Source: Bremia lactucae
Taxonomy: Eukaryota > Oomycota > Peronosporomycetes > Peronosporales > Peronosporaceae
Length of the DNA: 64,000 nucleotides
Direction: 5' to 3'
NCBI RefSeq assembly: GCF_004359215.1
Contig: NW_027152213.1
Coordinates: forward strand, 1,857,600-1,921,599
Part shown: positions 56,514 to 64,000 of the stretch, one piece after another
Layout: each line of letters begins with the position of its first letter
How positions within the stretch are numbered: position 1 is the stretch's first letter
The notes under the pieces: model-generated
Databases searched by the model: none
What the model saw: the letters and a program-made list of their open reading frames with translations, nothing else
What the model was told of the DNA's origin: nothing
Position numbers and translations under genes: made by a program

Positions 56514-57827
56514 TTAGTTGTTGAACTTAAAGAAAATAATGTCACCGTCCTGGACCTCATACTTTTTGCCTTGCTGTTTCAGCTTTCCAGCTTTTTTTAC
56601 GGCCTCTTCCGAGCCCACTGCCGAATATAAGTCACAGTGGCGTTAGCAATTATAATCAAACAAAATCGAAGAATAAACTCACATTCTTTCAAGTCAGCAA
56701 ATGCCTGGACTTCTGCCATAATAAACCCCTTTTCAAAGTCCGTGTGAATGACGCCAGCAGCTTGAGGTGCCACTCGTCCCTTGCGAATCGTCCAGCCCCG
56801 TACTTCATCTTTTCCAGCCGTGAAGAAGTGAATCAAGCCAAGAGCTTGGTAACCAGTACGAAGAACACGGTTCAGGATTGACTTTTGCGTTGGATTTTCC
56901 TTTAAGTATGTCTCGAGTTGACCAGCACTATCAAGGTCGAGAAGCTCCAGCTCAAATTCACAGCTGAGTGGGATCACCGGCTCGTTGCCGCCGCGCTCTT
57001 TAATGTACTCGGCGATCTTGGGCAAGTACTTATTTGCCTTGCGCAAGTAGTCACGCTTGCTCACGTTAATGAGATACACAACGGGCTTGGCCGTTAGCAA
57101 CTGCATGGTATTGAGAATTTCAACCTCCTGAGCCGACCACGTTCCAAAGGCCACGTCTTTGCCCGACTCGAGCCATTCTAGAATCTTGCACAATGCCTCA
57201 TACTCGATTTTCTTCTCCTTGCCGCCCACTCCGCGCTCTGCGAGCTTCTTCACGCCGACCGACTCTTTCTTCACACGCTCAATATCTTTAAGTCGCAATT
57301 CCTCTTGAATAATTTTAATGTCCCGCACGGGGTCCACGTTACCCTCCACGTGAGTCACTTCTGTCGAGTCGAAACCGCGCACCATGTGGTAGATAGCATC
57401 CACGGCCTGAATGTGAGACAAAAAGGCATTGCCTAAACCAGCACCTTCAGCAGCACCACGAACGAGACCAGCGATATCCGTAATGGACATTACGGGGGGG
57501 ACGACGCTCGCGGGGTGGTACTTGTCAACGAGCCAATTAAAGCGCTGGTCGGGAAGCGGTACCACAGCATCATTTGGGTCAATGGTGCAGAAGGGAAAGT
57601 TCTCAGCCGGAATATGCAGCTTTGACAAACAGTTGAAAAAGGTACTTTTGCCGACGTTGGGAACTCCTACGATGCCAATTTTCACGTTGTTACCGGGGCG
57701 ACCCAGGTACGTGCGCGTTGGCTACAGGATAAAAGTTTAATGCGTCAGTTTAGACTGGACCGAATTGAGAATGATTGTCGTCGTTGACGTTAAGTACCTC
57801 TTCAACTTTCTTTCCCTTTGGCGGCAT
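56514..57827 (-). CDS. OLA1: Obg-like ATPase 1 (YchF family)
   Basis: Three exons on minus: 57798-57827 ([10 protein letters not shown]), 56683-57721, 56514-56617; introns of 76 bp (57722-57797, GTACTT...CTGTAG) and 65 bp (56618-56682, GTGAGT...CGGCAG). The product is 390 residues, normal for OLA1. P-loop GVPNVGKST (29-37), switch [10 protein letters not shown]3 [12 protein letters not shown]-like C-terminal domain with [17 protein letters not shown] and [13 protein letters not shown], ending [16 protein letters not shown]. YchF/OLA1 binds ATP rather than GTP because the G4 NKxD is changed to NxxE; here it reads NVSK. Cytosolic, linked to translation and stress control in other eukaryotes. 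Ignoring the introns would start the protein at an internal GTG and replace its C-terminus with intron-coded residues. Confidence 0.95.
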
Positions 57828-57982
57828 TGTGGCGGACTTGATGCGGAATTGGTGTGACAATCAGCGAATGGTGCGGATCCGATGGAGGATAAAACCCAAT
57901 TAATCAGCTGGGTGATTTGCAAGAAAAGTGTCAAGAAAATTAAAAAGTTTATTAAAAAGGTGGTCACTACAGATTAGCAACT
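57828..57982. promoter_or_regulatory. Intergenic space between GH72 gene and OLA1
   Basis: 155 bp holding the OLA1 promoter and the end of the GH72 transcript, both on minus. No recognisable core element. Confidence 0.4.
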
Positions 57983-59960
57983 CTACTGAGCAGCAGCGTC
58001 CGATTGGGCAGTGGTACCTCCGGCTTTGACTTGTTGCGCCAGCTTGTTTGTATCTATATGAAAAATAGCGACTGTTAAAAATTCAAAACTATCAAATGAT
58101 TTAAATACGCCACTTACCAGCTCTTTTCTTGGCTGCTGCAACACCGAGAGCGATAAAGACAACCGCCATGAGACCCAAAAACACGCCAATGCCAAAAAAT
58201 ATCGCCTGGGGGGCCGAGGACGAGCTACTTAGCGTCGCGCAGGAGCTGATATCTTTAACACTGCAGTCCGTGCCCGTGTAACACGACAAACAGCTGCATG
58301 TCATCGAACCATTCGATTCCTTGCATTGTCCATTGCCACCACAGTCGGACGTAGTTTTGCAATTGCCACCACCACTAATAACCACGTACGAGCCACAAAT
58401 ATCTTCCTGGGTTGTACCTATAGTACCACTGAGGGCAACGTCACACTTACCCCCATCATCTGTGCAAACAACGCCTTCACGGCTAGAGCAGACCCACGAA
58501 TCGGTGCTGGAGAGTTTCAAAAAGCTTTCTGAGCAACTATCGATGATCCAGCCATGCTCGCTTGCAAGCGTATTCGTTGACTGCGTCTTTGTATCCAATG
58601 GAGGTTGCCACGAGCATTTTGAACTGTCGGCCCATGCTGCGTCATCAGTGTACCCCGAGTACTTAGCAAACATGGCCTTTAAATTCGTGTAATCGGTCGT
58701 CGGCTTTGAACTGGGAGTTGACAAGAAGTCAATGCTACCACCTACGATTACAATAAAATATCAAAATGATGCTACTTGCAAGAACTTGCAAAAAATCTCA
58801 CCTGTAAACATTGGAAATAGTGAATCCTTCGAAAGCTTCGCTTCCCCATACGAGTAGGCCAAACCACCAGACCAAACAGCTGAAAATTCTTTTGTTTTTG
58901 AAGGTTCCTCGTACAAGTACGGAACCATGGTCCAGTCACGTGGAGTGGATTTCGAAAGCTTGCAGCCATACTCGCCAAAAGCTACAACAATGGGAATGCC
59001 TTGTGCCATGTTAATGTACCGCTGAAACGCTTCTGCAAACGTCGAGTCGGGGCACCATCGATATTCGTTGATAAGATATATATCAATGCTTTCTGCCATC
59101 ATGCCATTGATCATCTTGTCTCCACACAGCAATCCTTGGACTTTAATCACGTGGTAATCGTCGGCGTTAGACACTTTGTCATTACTACTATCAGCAGCAG
59201 CGTAGGCGAGCGGTAGAATGCGTAACTTCTTGCCATTAACAGCCATCCATTTCTTTAGATCGGCCACGTAAGCCTTAACGCACGAAGCAGATGTAAGATC
59301 CTCCTGCATGATTTCATTAGCAACAACGACGCCTAATGTATTGTCGTACTGTGCAAAGTTCTGAATAATCTTCTTGCCATATTCAAGCAGAAGTGCTGGG
59401 TAGCAGGTCTCGGTCTGATCCACGGTTTTAGCTCCTCCACTGGTAGAAACTTTCCCCGTGCAGCTTAATTTCTTGGTTATAGTTGAGTACCGGTACTTGC
59501 CATAGTATTCATCATTATCAGGCGAGGCTGACACCATCACATAAACGCCAAGTTTGGCCATGTCATCCATAAATTTCTTATATGAGGAACCAGGGTGAAT
59601 ATTGTATAGACGCAGCGTGTTAAATTCGAGGCCCGCGAGGTTCTCCTCGATCACTGCCTTCGAATATTTGTCGTAATACTCGTCACTCACAGCATATTCG
59701 TACGTTAACTGTAGCGCAAGGGCACACCATTTTCAAAATGAGTATCTTTATATCGTGCTGAGCACGATTTGCCATAAAAAATGAATTAAAATTGGTGCCT
59801 TTTCGGCCTTCAAACGTACCCCCTTCATGAAAAAGCGCTCGCCAGTCTTAGCATTATACAGCTTGTTGCCGCGCACAATAATCACACTATCGACTGGCGC
59901 GGCTGTCGCCGTAGACTGCAGAAGCGCGATGATCGCTAGCATGGCAAACAACACGCTCAT
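57983..59960 (-). CDS. GH72 beta-1,3-glucanosyltransferase with EGF-like module and membrane anchor
   Basis: Four exons on minus: 59820-59960, 58802-59708, 58118-58741, 57983-58053; introns of 111, 60 and 64 bp (donors GTACGT, GTGAGA, GTAAGT; acceptors CTACAG, CGTAG, ATATAG). Splicing gives 580 residues in one frame. Signal peptide 1-21 (MSVLFAMLAIIALLQSTATA). GH72 catalytic domain about 25-345, with the acid/base Glu179 in VVVANEIMQ and nucleophile Glu293 in VVAFGEYGC. A Cys-rich segment follows (about 390-475), an EGF-like module (about 477-509, CGGNGQC and CLSC) and a transmembrane helix (about 529-551, IFFGIGVFLGLMAVVFIALG), then a KKRA stop-transfer and a 30-residue tail. GH72 enzymes lengthen wall beta-1,3-glucan by transglycosylation. 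Fungal members are usually GPI-anchored; this one is a type I membrane protein. Assignment rests on motif layout. Confidence 0.88.
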
Positions 59961-60420
59961 GACTATAGAAGTCAGTTGCTGTCGGGCTCTTTTTTTCAGT
60001 ATGGCACCACCTCCTTTTTAAAAAAGCTCGAGTACAAAACACAAAAGAAGATTCGGCAACGAAAAATTCCCATTCGCGCCTGTCCGTCGTCAGTGTCCCT
60101 ACCCTGCGTCCTTTACCAACCTCAGCCCTACCATGTCCATCGAAGTAATTTTTGATTTAGACCAACGCAAAAGCATATTTGTGTAAGACGTGCACACGTC
60201 AATTAACTTTTTGCTCGTTGTGCAGGCTTAGGATAAGATTACCATCTGAACAGTATTCAATTTATTCTTGGGGGTTGATCTTGCTGCTTCTTTTGTCAAG
60301 AGTTTCAACTTCTAAAACAAATATTATTATACTCGGTGGTGAGCCGTTGTTGTGGTACATTTACTTTATGAGTAAAATACCCTTTTGTTATATTAAAATC
60401 TTTAATTACTAAAATTCCAT
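59961..60420. other. 5' flank of the GH72 gene
   Basis: No gene seen. It should hold the GH72 promoter on minus; pyrimidine-rich runs lie near 59985 and 60012, but no defined element is clear. Confidence 0.45.
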
Positions 60421-60775
60421 TTATTATGGGTAACATTTCTGCCGCCAGATATAAATTTGGCCACCGAAATTTATTTTAGATTAGCTAGAGCGAGGTTTTT
60501 AGATTTCAATAATTAAATCAAGTTCAGCTCCCCTTTGATCTTAAAGCGTCTAGTGCCTACCTAAGGCTTGCGCATTGATCTGTGAGAGAGAGAAGCCTTT
60601 CTAAGGTACACGCTCTCGAACACTTGTTGCCAATTGGTTCTACGAACCCCTGAATCCCTTAAACTAGGATTCATTAAGCTTTAAAAGCTTGTACGACTCT
60701 CTGAGTTGTTAAGCCCGTTAGTTCTATAGAACTAAGAGACTCTTTGAGTCTATAAGTCTCCGCCACACCTGGTAG
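60421..60775 (-). mobile_element. Partial Gypsy LTR, inverted relative to 26223-26677
   Basis: On minus it follows the 26223 LTR: the stretch with TTCTATAGAACTAAGAGAC (60732-60750) pairs with 26286-26306 and TTATGGGTAACAT with the LTR end near 26580-26600. The outermost ends are lost. Confidence 0.65.
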
Positions 60776-60837
60776 CAGTTCCAGGGCGCAGAGGTCCTGC
60801 ATACAAGGCTTGAAGCCTTCATGCGATATGAACCCTC

Positions 60838-62210
60838 CCTGATCGGACTGGTTCAGGATCACCTTGCGGCATCTATGCCAACTCGGTACATTTCTGTATC
60901 CGATTCAGAACCTAAGGCTCGCCCTCTAGTTGTCAATGTAAAGATATGGAGGAGAAAGAGGGAGAAACCCTCCCTTTTTGGATTAAGCGGATGGAGATGT
61001 CCATTGACTCCGCCTTGTTCTTAATAGAATGGCAGAAGGAGGCAATGGCCATTTCCAAACTCACAGGTAGAGTCATGGAGTGGGCACTATCATCCAGTAC
61101 CGTCCATAAACGACGCTTTTCCCTCATGGGATTCACTTAAACAGCAAAAAAATGACCAGCATGTTTGCACCGCCTGATCAGGCTTTTTGCATGCAATCAC
61201 GGCTCATAGTGACTCGACAGGGTAATTGAACCCTAGGGGTTATGTCCAGGAGATAAGAGCGCCTATTGCTTCTACCCGGTGCAAGAAACAATTTTCGTTA
61301 GAATCTTTATGGGGGGTCTCAATGAGGGCGTTGCCCGGACGGAATTATTCCGATCCAATCCTGCTACTTTCGGAGAGGCAGTTGTCATAGCGCTATGCGC
61401 TGAGTTTGACTTAAAGTCTCTCGTGTTAGCACGCCTGTTTACCGTGTAAGCTCTTTGAACACATGGGTACCGTCTAATAGACCGGAACCCATGGATTTAG
61501 GCCTCATTGAGGAAGGAGAAGAGGCACTTCAAGCTGTCGAACAGCTAACGAGCATCCGTAGATGTTATATGTGCGGAAGCACGAAACATTTACGTCGAGC
61601 CTCATCCATACGCAATACGCGTAAAGCTTGAAAGAGCACCAATCCCGACCTATATCAGAAATCTGGTACGGTGCGGGAAAATGTCAATACCCAGTAGGTG
61701 CGGGGCGCCCTACTGGGGAAGACCTAGGCTCCGTTGAACCTCTAGGAGGTGAGAATAAACAAAACCTAGCCTTAATTAGCTCGGTGCGTAATGGCACGGG
61801 GCGTGGGTACAAGCCTGGCTTGTTAGTCGCTGAATCGACGTGATGGTCTTTGATAAGCCAAGGTCAATTTTAATTGACTCAGGAGCGTCTTGTAATTATG
61901 CTCGTCGTCTTTCCCTTCAGTAAAATAAACAATACGTGAGTCGCATTAAGCGCATGAAAGTGATACAACACGATCGCCTAGCGACTGGGACTCTTGTCAC
62001 TGCTCCTAAAGTTCTGTTGAACTTAGGCATAAAGTTTCGTGACTTTGACAGTGTGGAACGCTGTCTCGTCCTTAATTTGGATTCGAAATATGATCTCATC
62101 CTTGGTATGGCCTAGCTTGAACGCCATGAGCCATGGATCGGTTGGAGATCTAAGAATTTAGGCACCACGCGCAATATTCCCATCAAAGTTTTGCAGTCAT
62201 GAGCCCACCT
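60838..62210 (+). mobile_element. Decayed Gypsy gag-protease
   Basis: Plus strand: gag at 60821-61140 in two overlapping frames (SVSDSEPKARPLVVNVKI; then WQKEAMAISKLTGRVMEWAL), separated by a frameshift. Zinc knuckle at about 61558-61600 (CYMCGSTKHLRRA, last Cys lost). Retropepsin SILIDSGASCNYARR at about 61865-61915 keeps DSG. Then DLILGMA and a stop near 62113. It does not belong to the inverted LTR on its left. Confidence 0.75.
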
Positions 62211-63340
62211 TTGCTAGGCTATAACGTCTTCGACGACTTCAAACACCTCGTTCGAAGGCCCATCCTCCTCAATTAGGACCGATCCAAAGGTCACTCGTTT
62301 TGACGAATGTTTGATCGTCCTTATCTGTCAATTCTCGTTCTCCGAGTAAAAAGGACTTTTGACTGCCGTTGCTCTCCAGGCTAACGCACCCTTTCCAACC
62401 GCACCAGGCTCTAGACACTGTGCAGTTCATGCGACGCTTGTCTTCCTGTCAGCTCGCCGTCTACTGCCACAGGCTTTTGGCTCTGCGCAGGACATTTAAA
62501 CGAATGACTAATTGTCATCATCCTTTCCACTACTCCAGTCTCCACGAGCTGGGTAGGAATTGGTGACGTTTGACATCCCGTCAACGCACCCTCAACTGTG
62601 TTCGACACGACATCAGTTGCATAGGCCTCTCGCAGGAGCACATCCTTTCCGGTGTCCTGCCTAGAGTTCGCAACTGTGCGTGTACGCCAGTCTATTTATG
62701 GTTGGTGCTTTGCCAACCATGGCATGCTTAGGATGAGGTCTCCATACCTAGCACTGTGAGCTATTCTTTACAAGAGAAGTCATTAAGGCTGAAGGCGAGT
62801 TCTACCTGAACTCCCTCAGACTTAACGAGCGCCATTCGCTAAACGAACGGTCGCCTCTTTTCGCTTGCCATCCTGGCAAAGCGTCTCAAATATCGCCGGT
62901 CTCTGTTGTAGAGCTGCGAGTTTCACAAAATTCTGTGATGCACCTGAATCCACAAGAGAGTCATCATATGGTCATAGCATCGTACTCGAGCGCTATAGAC
63001 CAGCAGGGTTGATGTCCGAAATTTCGAGACCCCAGGGACTATGCTACCCATATGCTCCACAATTCTGAACTTAGGGGCAGCTTCAAAGTCCACGTCAGTA
63101 GGGCATCCCGCTGCTACTGCGCTCCTGCATCTTCCAACCCCTCAGTGGTCGATGCAGAACTGATGCGTCTCGTACGCTGGTTCTTGCCATCAACCTTTGG
63201 CTAAAGAGTCACCTTGCTGGGTGTCTTCGCCCCAACAGGGTCCCTGGCATAGCAGCGAGCCATCATATGGCCGCGCTTGCCGCACTTGTAGCAGACAATG
63301 TCTGCATTTCCCAACTCAATGGGAGTGGTTCCCACGACCC
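62211..63340 (-). mobile_element. Decayed Gypsy protease-gag piece
   Basis: Minus strand. It matches 8100-9280 in order and sequence (for example the TCGCCGTCTA-type stretches at 62455 and 8400). The zinc knuckle at 63252-63293 is intact: CYKCGKRGHMMARC, better than the copy at 9205. Ends without RT on the left, where it meets the plus-strand protease piece. Confidence 0.75.
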
Positions 63341-64000
63341 GTCTCTCTAAGCGTTTCAGTGAGGATGAGCCTCAGTATCGATTGGACTCATTCCTCACCT
63401 CTCCCAACATCATCGGGAGGTGGCAGAGCACATGGCGCAGGTACTTGGTGAGCAAGCCCTGGCCAGGTTCTCAGCCAGTTCTCCTGAGCAACTTGTTGCT
63501 CAGTTGGAGCGGTTTGAGGCATTCGGGCTCGGACAGCGGAGAGCCGCATTCGGGCTCGGACAGCGGAGAGCCGCGTCCGAGGCACAGAGCCATGCTGCGG
63601 TGGAGTCCGTCACTCAGACTGAGGATGAGATATGGAATGAGCAGGCTCGGAGCAAGGCTCTCAACAGGACTGTTGTTACTCGGCGCTTACGGTGGACAGA
63701 AAGGCGTTGCCTACATGGGCGATCTTCAAGAAAAAGATTCGCGCCTGTACCAGCCACCGAACAACGAAGCGTTGCTTCAGGCGCATGTCTTTGGAGCGTG
63801 ACAAGAAGCGATCTCTGCAACAGTATGTACAAGAGATGCGCTCGCTGTCGGCTTCCATTACCGTAGCGCCCGATTCCGGAGCACATTAAGATGCCCACAT
63901 TTATGAACGGACTACGGTATGGCTCGTCGCGACAGGCCAATTAAGAAAGTGCCGTCGACGATGAAAGAGGCTATCCAAATTGCCTAAGTTAAGGAGCAAT
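63340..64000 (+). mobile_element. Gypsy gag start, plus strand, runs off right edge
   Basis: Begins at the leader stretch that reads CGACCCGTCTCTCTAAGCG, the reverse of the sequence beside the LTR at 37372. Gag then follows (63420-63866, MAEHMAQVLGEQALARF; DEIWNEQARSKALNRTV), the family of the minus-strand gag at 9431-9772. It is head-to-head with the preceding fragment. Continuation lies beyond the window. Confidence 0.75.
63519..63572 (+). repeat. Perfect 27-bp tandem duplication in gag
   Basis: GCATTCGGGCTCGGACAGCG plus seven more bases occurs at 63519-63545 and again at 63546-63572. In gag it adds a second AFGLGQRRA without shifting the frame. Confidence 0.9.

Noticed and set aside
1..64000. 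RXLR, Crinkler or NLP-type effector genes
   Set aside because: No frame combined a signal peptide with RXLR-EER, LFLAK or GHRHDWE-like motifs. The only clear signal peptide belongs to the GH72 enzyme.
1..64000. CRISPR arrays, operons or bacterial contamination
   Set aside because: No regularly spaced palindromic repeats, no ribosome-binding-site-led gene strings; spliceosomal introns show a eukaryotic origin.

Overview
The window looks like nuclear DNA of an oomycete, most likely a Peronosporales species (Phytophthora or a downy mildew). The grounds are the protein families present (Cys/His-repeat 'WRKY19-like' protein, GH72 glucanosyltransferase with a membrane anchor, RCC1/SPRY/Kelch protein), short GT-AG introns of 59-111 bp, a stramenopile-like 18S rRNA fragment, a tRNA-derived SINE, and a very high load of Ty3/Gypsy and Copia debris. 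The species cannot be fixed from this sequence alone.

Layout. 1-3230: 5' part of a large RCC1-SPRY-Kelch gene on the minus strand, running off the left edge. 3.2-19.0 kb: repeat desert with a solo LTR (4359-4836), head-to-head decayed Gypsy copies (5.9-10.4 kb), decayed Copia copies (11.9-15.3 kb), more Gypsy debris (15.3-18.1 kb) and LTR scraps. 19.2-25.1 kb: a small host-gene island (Cys/His-repeat protein on plus; four-helix, CaaX-tailed protein on minus) around a 5'-truncated LINE. 26.2-42.5 kb: mosaic of Gypsy and Copia fragments in both orientations. 42.7-44.1 kb: an 18S rRNA pseudogene split by a SINE with a 20-bp target duplication and followed 9 bp later by a solo LTR with a 5-bp duplication. 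44.8-54.7 kb: a young full-length chromodomain Gypsy element (near-identical LTRs, 5-bp target duplication, intact 1618-codon gag-pol) holding a direct duplication of about 4 kb whose junction is a single N, probably an assembly artefact. 55.0-60.0 kb: compact island of four conserved genes: mitochondrial uL13, PRKRIP1-like, OLA1/YchF ATPase and a GH72 glucanosyltransferase, with introns resolvable by eye. 60.4-64.0 kb: Gypsy LTR, gag and protease debris in alternating orientation.

The host genes are unrelated housekeeping or cell-wall genes; no operon logic applies. uL13m and PRKRIP1 are divergent across 84 bp, OLA1 and GH72 are tandem on minus with 155 bp between them, and PRKRIP1 and OLA1 converge. 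I found no convincing tRNA gene, CRISPR array, RXLR or Crinkler effector. The most unusual items are the nested SINE/solo-LTR insertions at the rDNA fragment, the N-joined internal duplication of the young Gypsy element, the hemerythrin-like CaaX protein and the RCC1-SPRY-Kelch architecture.
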